NCBI RefSeq assembly: GCF_009650605.1
Contig: NZ_WAJT01000001.1
Coordinates: forward strand, 1,984,001 to 2,048,000
Origin: Labrenzia sp. CE80
Lineage (GTDB): Bacteria > Pseudomonadota > Alphaproteobacteria > Rhizobiales > Stappiaceae
Length of the DNA stretch: 64,000 bases
Reading direction: 5' to 3'
Shown here: positions 1-9,244 of the stretch, piece after piece
How positions within the stretch are numbered: position 1 is the stretch's first letter
Layout: every line of letters starts with the position of its first letter
The notes under the pieces: model-generated
What the model was told of the DNA's origin: nothing
Database searches by the model: none
Seen by the model: only the letters and a program-made list of their open reading frames with translations
Translations under genes and position numbers: made by a program

Positions 1-1156
1 CGATGAACTGTACGGATGGTGCACGGTCGCGGACGTAGATGTTGAGGTCTACCGATTTATCAAGAACCTCACCGTCTGCCGCAGGCAAACCGCTTCTAAC
101 GCTCAGGCGGTATCTTTCGCCATGGGAAACGCCATCAACGCAGACCTGCGCCCCATCGGTCTCAACCGAGGTCGTTCCCTGCCCGGCGACGGAGACATAC
201 GGCGAGAAATCGGTGTTACGTGGCAATGAAGACGAGAAGACCACACAGATGCGCGGAGCAGCGGCATCGGCTGCCACCGTGTGATTGAGAATCCGGAAGC
301 CGTGTTCTGCGACCATCTGATCATAGCGGCGGCGAAGACCGGGAATTTCATCCAGCGCCAGAGCGGCGCGCAAGGCCTTGATCGCCGGCTTCCACTGCTG
401 GCGCGCAGCAAGAGACGATCCTATCAGGTCGAGAGAACGCGCGCGTTCTATTGCACTTATGGAGCGCAGATAGGCGTTGATGGACGAGGATGTTGCGTTT
501 TCCTGTTTGCGCTGACGCTCCTGCCAGTCTTTTGGGCTCTGCATCAGCTGGGCCATGGCGAGCCCCTGCCAGGCTTCAAGGTCGCCGGGTTCCAAAGCAA
601 TAAGTGCTCCGAAATCCGCCTCTGCGATAGGTCCGTCCTTGTTGAGTATTTTCTGACGTGCCTCACGGCGCAGCTGGTCCGCTGTCAAACTGGTAGTGAT
701 AGGGCTTTGCTGCAAACGGGCAGAATATGTCTCAGCCGTTTCAAGCAGACTACGATCCAGGAATCCGAGATCTGCCTTGCGGTCGGCCTGTTGGTCTTCC
801 CGTGGCTGCTCGACTGAAACGACCCGGCCGGCAATCGCTCCGACGAAGCTCTGCAATTGACCGAAGTCAGACTTCAAAAAACACCAGCCGGCCGAGGTGT
901 TGTAGGTAAAGGCGCGGCACATATTGTCGGCGAGACACACAGCCTCACAGCCTGACAGGTCAACGTCCTTGACGGTCCGGTAGTCGCCGCCGAAAAAGTC
1001 AGCATCTTCGATGGTGACGATACGCCTTTCTTGCGCGTGAGCCGGAGCTACAAGCGTCAACGCTGCGAAAGCACCAACCGCAAAGCACTCGAGCAACAGT
1101 GGCCTCAACCGCCGACCACCGACCTTTGCGACTTCCAAGACATACCGAAACGACAT
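1..1156 (-). CDS. Alpha-2-macroglobulin family protein with N-terminal PAN domain (partial; C-terminus beyond window)
   Basis: The reading frame starts at an ATG (1156-1154) and runs open to the left edge, giving about 385 residues without a stop. Residues 1-40 form a secretion signal with a hydrophobic run ending in APAHAQ. A PAN/Apple-type segment follows with paired cysteines (SGCEAVC, MCRAFTY, GWCFL), then an alpha-helical region and the start of a beta-rich part. This order matches large bacterial alpha-2-macroglobulins of alphaproteobacteria, which are periplasmic and thought to trap foreign proteases. The thioester and bait regions would lie outside the window, so trapping activity cannot be judged. 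The family call is from recognition of the overall layout. Confidence 0.8.
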   Translation of the reverse strand, partial: MSFRYVLEVAKVGGRRLRPLLLECFAVGAFAALTLVAPAHAQERRIVTIEDADFFGGDYRTVKDVDLSGCEAVCLADNMCRAFTYNTSAGWCFLKSDFGQLQSFVGAIAGRVVSVEQPREDQQADRKADLGFLDRSLLETAETYSARLQQSPITTSLTADQLRREARQKILNKDGPIAEADFGALIALEPGDLEAWQGLAMAQLMQSPKDWQERQRKQENATSSSINAYLRSISAIERARSLDLIGSSLAARQQWKPAIKALRAALALDEIPGLRRRYDQMVAEHGFRILNHTVAADAAAPRICVVFSSSLPRNTDFSPYVSVAGQGTTSVETDGAQVCVDGVSHGERYRLSVRSGLPAADGEVLDKSVDLNIYVRDRAPSVQFI

Positions 1157-1234
1157 AACCACCTCCCCCTGGGGCATCGACAAACCTGCCGATGGGTAAC
1201 GGTACACGCGATCATGACGTTGCCAAGGCAGAAA

Positions 1235-1888
1235 TTAAAAATTGTCGGGCTGAAAGCGCTGGACCAGCTCCGAGATAAATGCCGCAACCTCTTTCGAGGC
1301 CTTGCCTGAGGGCGCGACCTCCATCACGGTCCTGCCCGTGCCCATGGATGATGCAAAGGCCGTCCGGTTGCCAAGCCGTGCTTCGAAGGTCTCGAAGCCA
1401 GACTTCGCAATCGCCTCTGTCATTTCCTGTGTCAGAGCCGCGCGCGGCGGCACGCGGTTGAACAGGAGCACTGCTTCGGTGTCTTCGCGCTCTGCCAGCT
1501 GTATCGTCTGCCCGGTCGCCCAAAGATCAACCGGCGTCGGCTGAATCGGGACAATCACGAGGTCGGCTGCATCGATGGCCGGTTTCGCCTCGACATCGGT
1601 TTTCGGCGGCGTATCAATGACGACGAATTCATGGGATCGCGCGAGGGATTTCGCCTCCCTTCGCGAGCCCCAGCCAGAAGCTGTCCGAAACGCCAGACCT
1701 GTCTGCTCTTCGCCGAGCAACTCCTCACGCGCCTCGAACCATGTGCCAAGTGAACCCTGAGGATCCACATCCAGAACAGCGACAGGCCCGTCCGCCACCT
1801 TGGACAACGCAACCGCGATATGAGCCGCCAGCGTTGTCTTGCCTGAACCACCCTTTTGTTGTGCAATTGTCAGAATATGGCCTGCCAT
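1235..1888 (-). CDS. ParA/MinD-type ATPase (orphan ParA)
   Basis: A 217-residue ParA-family P-loop ATPase. The deviant Walker A KGGSGKTT lies at residues 12-19, a Walker A'-like VLDVDPQGS near 40-48, and a Walker B-type VVIDTPP further on. ATG 1888 is chosen over the longer frame because GGAGG sits just upstream and because ParA proteins begin right before the P-loop motif (MAGHILTIAQQKGG). No parB or parS-like repeat is visible, so this looks like an orphan ParA used for positioning some cargo rather than for chromosome segregation. The neighbouring alpha-2-macroglobulin gene is in the same direction 78 bases downstream. The cargo is unknown. Confidence 0.85.
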   Translation of the reverse strand: MAGHILTIAQQKGGSGKTTLAAHIAVALSKVADGPVAVLDVDPQGSLGTWFEAREELLGEEQTGLAFRTASGWGSRREAKSLARSHEFVVIDTPPKTDVEAKPAIDAADLVIVPIQPTPVDLWATGQTIQLAEREDTEAVLLFNRVPPRAALTQEMTEAIAKSGFETFEARLGNRTAFASSMGTGRTVMEVAPSGKASKEVAAFISELVQRFQPDNF

Positions 1889-2028
1889 TTTGATCCTCCA
1901 ACCCCACCCGCGAATATACTGCGCCGCAATATCGATCGTGACAACCGCTTCTCCCAAACACGGTCTTTACGAGCGCGCCCGGATCAGTTCTTTATCAATT
2001 CATCACCCTGCTATTCTGGAGACTTGTC

Positions 2029-2997
2029 ATGAAACTCGTTCCCTTGGGACGCACCGGCATCAAGGTGTCAGAACTTTGCTTCGGCACCATGTCCTTTGGC
2101 GGCGACGCTGATGAGACCACCGCTGCGGCTCTCTATGGAGCCTGCCGGGATGCGGGCATCAATTTTTTCGACTGCGCGGATGTCTATTCCGATGGCGCTG
2201 CAGAGAAAATCCTGGGACGACAAATTGCCCACGAGCGCGATAAGCTTGTCATTACATCCAAGGTTTGGGGCAAGACCGGGACGGACATCAATTCAGGCGG
2301 AACAAACCGCCGCCATGTGACCAGGGCCATCGACGCAAGTCTGACACGGCTTGGAACAGATCGGTTGGATGTCTATTTCGTTCATCGTTTCGACGATCAG
2401 ACTCCTCTCGAAGAAACCTTGCGCGGGCTAGAGGACGTGGTTCGCGCGGGCAAGGTTCTCTATCTCGGCGCCAGCAATTATGCCGCCTGGCAGGTGGCAA
2501 AGGCACTCGGTATCAGCGCGAAGGAAGGCTGGGCACGGTTCGATGTCCTCCAGCCGATGTACAATCTGGTGAAACGTCAGGCAGAGACCGAAATCCTGCC
2601 GCTGGCTCAATCAGAGAATCTCGGCGTGATTTCCTACAGCCCTGTGGGCGGCGGCCTGCTTTCGGGCAAATACCGGCCCGGGGTAAAACCCGATGGCAGC
2701 CGGCTTGCGGAAAACGCGATGTATGCAGCCCGCTACGGCGAAGAGTGGATCTATGAAACCGCTGAACGCTTTACGATGTTTGCAGAGAAGATGGGTGTTC
2801 ACCCGGTGTCCCTAGCTGTTGCATGGGTTGGCGGACACGACGGGATCACAGCGCCGATCATCGGCGCGCGGCACACGGAGCAGCTAAAGCCGTCATTGCA
2901 GTCCATCAACATCGACATGAGCGAAGAGCTGCGCAGCGAGATTTCGGCTTTGTCCCGAACGCCACCGCCTGCGACTGACCGACTGGAAGAGCGATAA
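2029..2997 (+). CDS. Aldo/keto reductase
   Basis: A 322-residue NADPH-dependent TIM-barrel oxidoreductase of the YajO/Tas-like group. The catalytic tetrad is readable: Asp48 and Tyr53 (FFDCADVYS), Lys78 (ITSKVW) and His119 (VYFVHRF). The C-terminal cofactor region contains APIIGARH. ATG 2029 has GGAG eleven bases upstream. It stands alone, divergent from the ParA gene. The physiological substrate cannot be told from sequence. Confidence 0.92.
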   Translation: MKLVPLGRTGIKVSELCFGTMSFGGDADETTAAALYGACRDAGINFFDCADVYSDGAAEKILGRQIAHERDKLVITSKVWGKTGTDINSGGTNRRHVTRAIDASLTRLGTDRLDVYFVHRFDDQTPLEETLRGLEDVVRAGKVLYLGASNYAAWQVAKALGISAKEGWARFDVLQPMYNLVKRQAETEILPLAQSENLGVISYSPVGGGLLSGKYRPGVKPDGSRLAENAMYAARYGEEWIYETAERFTMFAEKMGVHPVSLAVAWVGGHDGITAPIIGARHTEQLKPSLQSINIDMSEELRSEISALSRTPPPATDRLEER

Positions 2998-3025
2998 GAC
3001 GCAAAGGCAATTCAAATCGGGCTGG

Positions 3026-3616
3026 TCATGCACGGCCAGCTGATCGGTAAATTGTCATCACGGTTCCGTTTTCGACCGGCACACTCTTGAGCGTCTGAAA
3101 CGAGGCGAGAGGTGAGCCGTTCGGGAACATTTTGCGCCCTGCGCCAAGAACGACAGGAAACGTCCAAAGCCGCAATTCATCGACGAGACCGGCAGCCAAC
3201 AGGCTGTGAACCAACTGGCCGCTGCCATGGGTCTGCAGAAGCGGTCCATTTTCTGCCTTCAATCGTGTAACAGCAGAAATCATCCCACCCTTCAAGACAT
3301 AGGAATTGTTCCACTCAAGCGAGCCACCTTGAGAGGTAACCACGTACTTCCGGGCTTGGTGGAGCTTTGTCGCAGCAGGGTTTTCAGGACCGTCACCGGG
3401 CCCATGTCCTGCAAATATGTCATAGGTTCTACGACCGAATAGAATATCATAGGGGGCGTCCATCGCCTCGACTAGGACTTGTGCCATTACTCCCTCCCAG
3501 TACGGCACCGCCCAGCCACCCTGGGTAAATCCATCTGACGGATCTTCATCAGGCGAGCTCGGCCCCTGAATGACCCCATCGAGTGTTTGAAACATCAAAA
3601 CCGCAAGTTTTCTCAT
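3026..3616 (-). CDS. Dihydrofolate reductase family protein (RibD C-terminal-like)
   Basis: A 196-residue protein of the RibD-C/YwjB group: it starts MRKLAVLMFQTLDGVIQGP, has LFGRRTYDIFAGHGP in the middle and a LVDELRLWTFPVVLGAGRK strand-loop typical of the family. These are NADPH-binding reductases; few have a known substrate and they should not be assumed to reduce dihydrofolate. The gene starts with ATG 3616, and a perfect 42-bp inverted repeat is centred 59.5 bases upstream (see the operator entry), which suggests specific regulation by a dimeric repressor. Confidence 0.85.
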   Translation of the reverse strand: MRKLAVLMFQTLDGVIQGPSSPDEDPSDGFTQGGWAVPYWEGVMAQVLVEAMDAPYDILFGRRTYDIFAGHGPGDGPENPAATKLHQARKYVVTSQGGSLEWNNSYVLKGGMISAVTRLKAENGPLLQTHGSGQLVHSLLAAGLVDELRLWTFPVVLGAGRKMFPNGSPLASFQTLKSVPVENGTVMTIYRSAGRA

Positions 3617-3654
3617 CTAGAACTCACCGCTGCATAAATGTGTCTACAGAGCTA

Positions 3655-3696
3655 CCGGCTGTTTTGATATGTTCAAGAACATATCAAAACAGCCGG
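3655..3696 (-). promoter_or_regulatory. Perfect 20-bp inverted repeat; putative operator for the RibD-C reductase gene
   Basis: Arms 3655-3674 and 3677-3696 are exact reverse complements separated by two bases. Read toward the reductase gene, the core is ATATGTTCTTGAACATAT (3684-3667). The same 18 bases, in the same orientation relative to the gene, occur at 11040-11057, and both cores are centred 59.5 bases from the first base of the ATG. No T-run follows on the minus strand, so a terminator for the upstream transglycosylase gene is less likely than a protein-binding site, although the long arms could fold in RNA. Confidence 0.6.
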
Positions 3697-3757
3697 CCGG
3701 CAGCGGGCATAGCGCGAAGAACGCCCAAGCAATGACAGGTGAGAGAAATCGAACGGA

Positions 3758-4975
3758 CTAACGTCCACCAAGCTTGTTGTAGATCGTCCAGCCGGGGCGG
3801 CCCGTGACCGGAAGACCGTAGCGGGCTTCAGCCTTTTTGATGCCCGCACGGGTGGCCGGCCCCACCTTGCCGTCAGGCTCGCCGACATCGAAGCCATTGC
3901 GATTGAGTAGTTTCTGCAGCTCCAGCCGCTGTGCCCGTGACAGGCCCGGATCATTGGTCGGCCAGGGCGTCTTGAATGGCTCACCGCCGGAAACAAGCTG
4001 CGACAGCAGGGCAATCGCCAAGCCATAGGACGTCGAGGCGTTGTAGGACCGCAATGCCTTGAAGTTGCGGGTAACGAGAAACGCCGGTCCGTTCGCCCCG
4101 GCAGGCCGTATCAGGGCTGTATCCTGCTTGCTCTTGAACTTGCTGCCGTCGATGTTCTTGAGGCCTCGTTTCGTCCACGTGCTCATGGATGCGTATTTCT
4201 TGCGCCCCGACGGTCCCGAATAGCCTTTGGGAACCTTGACCTCGAAACCCCAGAGGCGGCTGTTGCGCCACCCAGCGTTTTTCAGGAAGTTCGCGGTCGA
4301 TGCCAGGGCATCCGGCACGGAGTTGACGAGGTCTTTGCGGCCATCACCGTCGAAATCGACCGCCAGACTGATGTAGGTCGAAGGCATGAATTGGGTCTGG
4401 CCGAACGCACCTGCCCAGGATCCGCGAAAATCGCTGTGAGGCACGTCACCGCGCGAGGCAATCTGCAGGGTCTTGATCAGCTCGCCGCGGAAGTATTTTG
4501 AACGACGTCCGCCGGCACAAGCCAGGTTTGCGAGCGCATGAGGCGTATAGAAATCGCCGCGGAACTGACCATAGTCGCTTTCGATGCCCCAAACGGCCAA
4601 GACGACGTGACGATCGACACCGAAGCGTTTTTCGACCGACGACAGTGTGGAATGGTGTTGCTTCAGGAGTTTTTTACCGTCGGCGATACGCTGCGGATCC
4701 ACCAGAAACGCCATGTAGTCCCAGATCTGGGTCTTGTGCTCCGGCTGCGAGGTCGAGAAGCGAATGACCTTCTCATCATAGCTAACGCCAGAGAGCATCT
4801 GGTTGGCGACCTGAGGGCGAACTCCCGATTTCACCGCCTGAGCCTTCAAGGTGCTCACGCAGCTGTCGATCGATGCCGCTTGCGCCGCAAGGCCACCGGA
4901 AAGAGCCAATAGTCCTGATATCAGCCCGGAAAGGCACACACCTTTCCGGGTCAAAGCCAACATTTCAAGTCGCAT
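3758..4975 (-). CDS. Lytic murein transglycosylase, MltB family with peptidoglycan-binding domain
   Basis: About 405 residues. An N-terminal signal (LISGLLALSGGLAAQAAS) directs it to the periplasm. The SLT_2/MltB catalytic domain follows with the Glu-bearing VWGIESDYGQFRGD segment and the AFGQTQFMPSTY loop typical of these enzymes. The C-terminal about 60 residues are a PG_binding_1 domain (LLNRNGFDVGEPDGKVGPATR). It cleaves the glycan strand to 1,6-anhydromuramyl products. The frame is open upstream to TTG 5020; ATG 4975, after GGGGCTGGAA, puts the signal peptide closer to the N-terminus, with ATG 4963 as another option. It follows the phosphonate operon in the same direction but has no functional link to it. 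Confidence 0.9.
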   Translation of the reverse strand: MRLEMLALTRKGVCLSGLISGLLALSGGLAAQAASIDSCVSTLKAQAVKSGVRPQVANQMLSGVSYDEKVIRFSTSQPEHKTQIWDYMAFLVDPQRIADGKKLLKQHHSTLSSVEKRFGVDRHVVLAVWGIESDYGQFRGDFYTPHALANLACAGGRRSKYFRGELIKTLQIASRGDVPHSDFRGSWAGAFGQTQFMPSTYISLAVDFDGDGRKDLVNSVPDALASTANFLKNAGWRNSRLWGFEVKVPKGYSGPSGRKKYASMSTWTKRGLKNIDGSKFKSKQDTALIRPAGANGPAFLVTRNFKALRSYNASTSYGLAIALLSQLVSGGEPFKTPWPTNDPGLSRAQRLELQKLLNRNGFDVGEPDGKVGPATRAGIKKAEARYGLPVTGRPGWTIYNKLGGR

Positions 4976-5050
4976 TTCCAGCCCCGTAGATCGCCGAATC
5001 GATGCCAGATACGCTGACAATCTATCGAGTCTGAATTAGGGCAAGAACGG

Positions 5051-6385
5051 CTATTTTCCTTCGATCAGCTTGCGGCGCAGCCAGCTCGAGGTCTGGTCCA
5101 TCACGATCACGACGAGGATCGTGAGAATGATAATGTAGCTGGTGTTCTCCCAGTCGCGCGAGGTTTTCATGGTTTCGACAAGCATCAGGCCGATACCACC
5201 AGCGCCAAGCGCCCCGATCACAGTTGCCGAACGGGTGTTAGATTCCAGGTAATAGAGGACCTGAGACACAAACACCGGAAGGATCTGTGGGATCACGCCA
5301 AATCGATACCGCTGCAACTGATTAGCACCCGTCGCGCGAACACCCTCGACCTGTTTGTTGTCGATGTTCTCAAGCGCTTCGGAGAACAGTTTGCCGAGGG
5401 AGCCCGTGTCGGTGAAGGCGATTGCCAGTGCGCCGGTCAGCGGGCCAAGACCAAAAGCACGGATAAAAATCAGCGACCAGATCAGCATGTCGATGCCGCG
5501 CAGAAAATCGAAAAGGCGGCGCGTGCCGAAGCGCAGGAATACTGACGGCGTAAAGTTGCGAGCAGCAAGGAACGCGAGCGGCAGTCCGAAGGCTGCGGCC
5601 GTAATGGTTCCAAGCACCGCCATCATGATCGTTTCCAAGAGCGCGAGGAAGATCTCGCCATGCTGCCAGTCAGGATTGCCCAGGAACTCATGCACGATGT
5701 GCCAGAGATTTGAGTATTCCGGATCCATGCGGTCGGCGCTGAGTGCCAGTGCATAGAGCTGGCTGAAGGACATGCCATAGAGGTCGGAGTTGAAGGAGAA
5801 CCAGAAGTTTTCCCAACCGCCGAAGAAATTGTGCACCTCGATCTTGGTACGCGTCACCTGCACACGCCGGTCAAGCGTCGGTCGTGCATCAAGTTTCTTG
5901 GGGTTCGTCTTCAGCCAGTCCGGTTGATCTCCCGGTGGCACCGTGATGTCAACACCAGTGTTGGTCGCTGTCGCAGTAATGACACCGTAGCCGGGGACCG
6001 TGAAATTCATGGTCTTGCCGACGATCTCGACGAGATAACCTTCACCCAGATCCACAACCGAATTGGATCCATCAACCTGAACCCAATCGGGGTAGTTGGT
6101 GTCATCATAGGCTGCCCGACGCTCGCCCTCGATGGCGACCTCGAGCTGATCCCGGCGGACGTTCTTGGTGACGTGCACCTTGTAGGCAACGGAGTCTGTC
6201 GCAAGGATGGCGGCTCTCTCCGGCTGCGCCTTGGACAAGAGCCCGGCGACGTCGAAGGCGAACCATGTGTAGATCAGGTAGCCAAGGATCACCAATGGCA
6301 CGAAGATCGTGAACAGGGTTCTGTTGCGAACCTTTGCCCAGACCAAATCAGGCGTGACGACCGGCTCAAGGGTATCGGTGGACAT
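5051..6385 (-). CDS. phnE: Phosphonate ABC transporter permease PhnE (second, long copy)
   Basis: A 444-residue inner-membrane permease. TM1 lies near residues 28-48. An insertion of roughly 150 residues follows, probably periplasmic, and the C-terminal half carries the usual permease core with the EAA-type loop (EALENIDNKQVEGVRATGA) that contacts the ATPase. Typical PhnE proteins have 260-290 residues, so the insertion is the notable part; long second PhnE copies are known in rhizobia-like bacteria. ATG 6385 has AAGGGA upstream. It lies 11 bases after the first phnE and is the last gene of the phnCDEE operon. Confidence 0.92.
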   Translation of the reverse strand: MSTDTLEPVVTPDLVWAKVRNRTLFTIFVPLVILGYLIYTWFAFDVAGLLSKAQPERAAILATDSVAYKVHVTKNVRRDQLEVAIEGERRAAYDDTNYPDWVQVDGSNSVVDLGEGYLVEIVGKTMNFTVPGYGVITATATNTGVDITVPPGDQPDWLKTNPKKLDARPTLDRRVQVTRTKIEVHNFFGGWENFWFSFNSDLYGMSFSQLYALALSADRMDPEYSNLWHIVHEFLGNPDWQHGEIFLALLETIMMAVLGTITAAAFGLPLAFLAARNFTPSVFLRFGTRRLFDFLRGIDMLIWSLIFIRAFGLGPLTGALAIAFTDTGSLGKLFSEALENIDNKQVEGVRATGANQLQRYRFGVIPQILPVFVSQVLYYLESNTRSATVIGALGAGGIGLMLVETMKTSRDWENTSYIIILTILVVIVMDQTSSWLRRKLIEGK

Positions 6386-6396
6386 GAATTTTTCCC

Positions 6397-7245
6397 TTAG
6401 TGAGCTCGGCCGGAGCCGACCAGCTTGCCACGGAGGTAGGACGAGGCCTGATCAATCAGCATGATAGTGAGGAAAAGCAGCACGAAGATCGCAGCGGTTT
6501 CATCGCCTGCGCCCTGCCCCCAACCAATGGTGCGTCGAAGCTCCTGCCCGATACCGCCGGCACCGACAAAACCGAGAATGGCTGACGCACGCACATTGAT
6601 TTCCAGGCGCAGCAGGAAATAGCTCAGGTAGTTGGGCGCAACCTGCGGCAGCACCGCATAGCGGATGCGCTGCAGCCAACTAGCGCCGCAGGCGCTCAAG
6701 CCCTCGATGGGTTTTCGGTCGATATTCTCGTTCACCTCGGAGAACAGCTTGCCAAGTGCACCCGCAGTGTGAAATGCGACGGCGATCATGGCGGGGACCG
6801 GGCTCGATCCGAGGACGAAGATCAAAAACAATGCGATGATGAGTTCGGGAAATGCGCGCATGATATCCATCATGCGGCGGACGACCGGGATCAGCGGCCC
6901 CCAGCTGTCGACGTTGCGGGTCGATGCCATTGCCAGCACAAGCGCCATTGCGCCGCCGAGCAAAGTGGCCACTGCCGCGATATTCAATGTTTCCAGCATC
7001 GCTGGCACATATTGAATGATCAGGCCGAAGAACGCAGGCCCGGCGTTCCAAGCCTCAAGGACAATTTCGCCGGGGTAGTCAAAGAATTTCGAGAGCCCCT
7101 GAAGGAAGCCGCCGGAGTTCATTTCGTTTGATTTCGAAAATCCGGAAACCAGAACGGCAACGACCAGCAGCAATCCGATCAGGGAGTAAAGCTGGCGACG
7201 TTTGCGTAAGGAGAGGATTTCCTGCTCCAAAGCGGCGACGGCCAT
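6397..7245 (-). CDS. phnE: Phosphonate ABC transporter permease PhnE (first copy)
   Basis: A 282-residue permease of normal PhnE length with a first membrane span near residues 18-36 and the EAA loop (EVNENIDRKPIEGLSACGA) about 90 residues from the C-terminus. It pairs with the longer permease encoded next. ATG 7245 is preferred to the frame's upstream TTG 7251 because AAGGAC lies at the right distance. It is separated from phnD by a strong hairpin that may lower its expression relative to the binding protein. Confidence 0.92.
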   Translation of the reverse strand: MAVAALEQEILSLRKRRQLYSLIGLLLVVAVLVSGFSKSNEMNSGGFLQGLSKFFDYPGEIVLEAWNAGPAFFGLIIQYVPAMLETLNIAAVATLLGGAMALVLAMASTRNVDSWGPLIPVVRRMMDIMRAFPELIIALFLIFVLGSSPVPAMIAVAFHTAGALGKLFSEVNENIDRKPIEGLSACGASWLQRIRYAVLPQVAPNYLSYFLLRLEINVRASAILGFVGAGGIGQELRRTIGWGQGAGDETAAIFVLLFLTIMLIDQASSYLRGKLVGSGRAH

Positions 7246-7276
7246 GTCCAAAGTCCTTAATAGAAGTCCAAAGAAA

Positions 7277-7301
7277 ACGCGGGCCGATTGGCGGCCCGCG
7301 T
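7277..7301 (-). terminator. Intercistronic hairpin between phnD and phnE
   Basis: Ten-base GC-rich arms (7277-7286 and 7292-7301) pair around a five-base loop, followed on the minus strand by TTTCTTT. Hairpins after a binding-protein gene commonly stabilise the upstream message or partly terminate transcription, so that the binding protein is made in excess over the permeases. Confidence 0.6.
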
Positions 7302-7319
7302 TCCTGTTTCAAAGAACGA

Positions 7320-8240
7320 TTAGTTCTTGTTCTTTGCCTTACGAGCTTCAACGATGTTGACGTAGGCTTCGTGAGAGATCGGCATGAAGCCCTTGGTCTC
7401 ACCAGCTGCGATGTTGTAGGCGCAGTCAGGGTCAATGGAGTTCAAGGAAGCGATCAGGCCAGTCATCTTGATCTTGACATCTTCCGGCAGCTTCTTGGAA
7501 AGGACGATCGGACCTTCAGGAATGACCGGGGACTGCCAGATCTGCTGCAGTTCGGTCATATCAACGAGGCCTGCGTCAGATGCCTTGCGCAGTGCGCCGG
7601 AGTTGTAGCCATCTTCCCACTCGCCAAGGCCGTCGGCCCAGGTTACACCGGCGTCGATGTCGCCGTTGGAAACTGCAACGATTGTCTGCTCATGACCACC
7701 AGTGAACTTCACGTCGCCGAAGTATTCGCCCGGCTTCATGGAGTAGCCTTCCTGCGGGATGGCGATGGACGGGATCAGGTAACCGGATGTGGAGTTCGGA
7801 TCACCGAAACCGAAGACCTTGCCCTTCATGTCGTCAAGCGAGTTGATCTCGCTGTCGACGCGCGCAAAACCGATGGAATAGTAGCCGTAGCCGCCATCGA
7901 CGTTGACCTTGACGAGAACCGGATCAACAGCTTCCGGGTCGGTCAGATGAACCTTGGCGTAAGAAGAAGCACCAAGCCATGCGAGGTCGAGGTTGCCGCC
8001 GAGCAGGCCTTCGATAACGCCGTTGTAGTCGGCAGGAGCGAAGAGCTTGACCGGAACGCCGAGAAGATCAGCAGTCTTTTCTTCGAGGCACTCGTAAGCG
8101 CGCAGGCGGTCAGAAGCATTTTCGCCGCCGAGGATGCCGATGCGGAATTCGGTGATGTTGTCTGCAGCAACTGCGGAAGTTGCGTTCAGTGCAAGCATGC
8201 TGACCGCTGCGAGGGCGGCGAACTTAGAAACGAGGTTCAT
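7320..8240 (-). CDS. phnD: Phosphonate ABC transporter substrate-binding protein PhnD
   Basis: A 306-residue periplasmic binding protein. The signal peptide is MNLVSKFAALAAVSMLALNA with cleavage near SAVAADN. The mature part shows EFRIGILGGENASDRLR and LAWLGASSYAK, hallmarks of the PhnD/PtxB/PstS-like family that binds alkylphosphonates or 2-aminoethylphosphonate. ATG 8240 after GGGAG is used rather than the open TTG 8255. It sits between phnC and phnE in one operon. The exact ligand is not readable. Confidence 0.93.
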   Translation of the reverse strand: MNLVSKFAALAAVSMLALNATSAVAADNITEFRIGILGGENASDRLRAYECLEEKTADLLGVPVKLFAPADYNGVIEGLLGGNLDLAWLGASSYAKVHLTDPEAVDPVLVKVNVDGGYGYYSIGFARVDSEINSLDDMKGKVFGFGDPNSTSGYLIPSIAIPQEGYSMKPGEYFGDVKFTGGHEQTIVAVSNGDIDAGVTWADGLGEWEDGYNSGALRKASDAGLVDMTELQQIWQSPVIPEGPIVLSKKLPEDVKIKMTGLIASLNSIDPDCAYNIAAGETKGFMPISHEAYVNIVEARKAKNKN

Positions 8241-8291
8241 CTGGGGCACTCCCAAAGAGATGGATATGATGACGTTTGAAAGCAGCCGGGT

Positions 8292-9176
8292 TTACACCAC
8301 AGCCGCAGCTGCCGGCGTCATCGCACCGGCAGGATCTTTTTCCCGGACACCAGTGTCCGGTGTATCGATGGCGGTCGATGTTGCCGCCTCGTTGAAACTT
8401 TCGTCGGCGCCGTAAATCTCGCGGGCCACATCGGTGGTCAGCAGCTCCGGCTCACCGTCGAACACAACCTTGCCGTCACGCATTCCAATGACGCGATCGC
8501 AATAATTGCGTGCTGTATCGAGAGTATGGAGGTTGCAGATCACGACCTTGTTGTCGCGTTCATGGATCTCGCGCAGGGCGTCCATGACGATCTTGGCGTT
8601 CATCGGATCAAGCGATGCGATCGGCTCGTCAGCCAGAACCATATGCGGGTCCTGCATCAAAGCACGGGCGATGGCGACGCGCTGCTGCTGTCCGCCGGAC
8701 AGTTCCTCTGCCCGTTTGGTCGCTTCCTGAACAATGCCGAGGCGATCAAGCGCCGCAAGCGCTGTGTTCACATCATCAGCACTGAAGATGTTGAACATGC
8801 TCTTTAGTGTCGACTGCGCGTTCAACCGGCCGAGCATGACATTGGTCACGACATCAAGGCGCGGCACCAGGTTGAACTGCTGGAAGACCATGGCGCAATC
8901 GCGCTGCCAGCGGCGCATCATTGCACCCCTAAGGCTCAGGATGTCCTCGCCATTGAATATGATGCGACCGGATGTCGCCGGTGTCAGGCGGTTGATCATC
9001 CGCAGAAGCGTGGATTTCCCCGCTCCGGAACGCCCGATGATGCCGACCATCTGTGGCTTGTCGATAGTGAAGCTGACCCGGTCAACCGCTGTGCGGGTGC
9101 CAAAGTCCTTTGTGACGCTTTCGAAGTGGATCAACCGGGGGCCCCGTCGCTGAATTAAAATTTCCAGCTGCGACAA
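8292..9176 (-). CDS. phnC: Phosphonate ABC transporter ATP-binding protein PhnC
   Basis: A 280-294 residue ABC ATPase with Walker A GRSGAGKST, signature LSGGQQQRVAIARAL, Walker B VLADEPIASLD and a switch His in CNLHTLD. The C-terminal about 40 residues are a low-complexity tail beyond the usual PhnC end. No ATG is available near the N-terminus: the frame opens with TTG 9176, and a second TTG at 9134, seven bases after GGGG, gives a start (LIHFESVTKDFG) that fits family alignments better. It is the first gene of the operon and lies below a PHO box. Confidence 0.92.
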   Translation of the reverse strand: MSQLEILIQRRGPRLIHFESVTKDFGTRTAVDRVSFTIDKPQMVGIIGRSGAGKSTLLRMINRLTPATSGRIIFNGEDILSLRGAMMRRWQRDCAMVFQQFNLVPRLDVVTNVMLGRLNAQSTLKSMFNIFSADDVNTALAALDRLGIVQEATKRAEELSGGQQQRVAIARALMQDPHMVLADEPIASLDPMNAKIVMDALREIHERDNKVVICNLHTLDTARNYCDRVIGMRDGKVVFDGEPELLTTDVAREIYGADESFNEAATSTAIDTPDTGVREKDPAGAMTPAAAAVV

Positions 9177-9244
9177 GAGCCACGACTATATTACAGAGAA
9201 ATGACAAGAACCTCTTGCCACCTTAAAGTTTCGACAACTAATAA

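Noticed and set aside
3655..3696. LexA (SOS) box at the GTTC/GAAC palindromes
   Set aside because: Alphaproteobacterial LexA binds GAAC/GTTC with a 7-base gap in the opposite half-site order; here the order is GTTC-N2-GAAC.
7128..8279. A 383-codon plus-strand frame across phnD
   Set aside because: Antisense to phnD and its flanks, with no ribosome site and no family resemblance.
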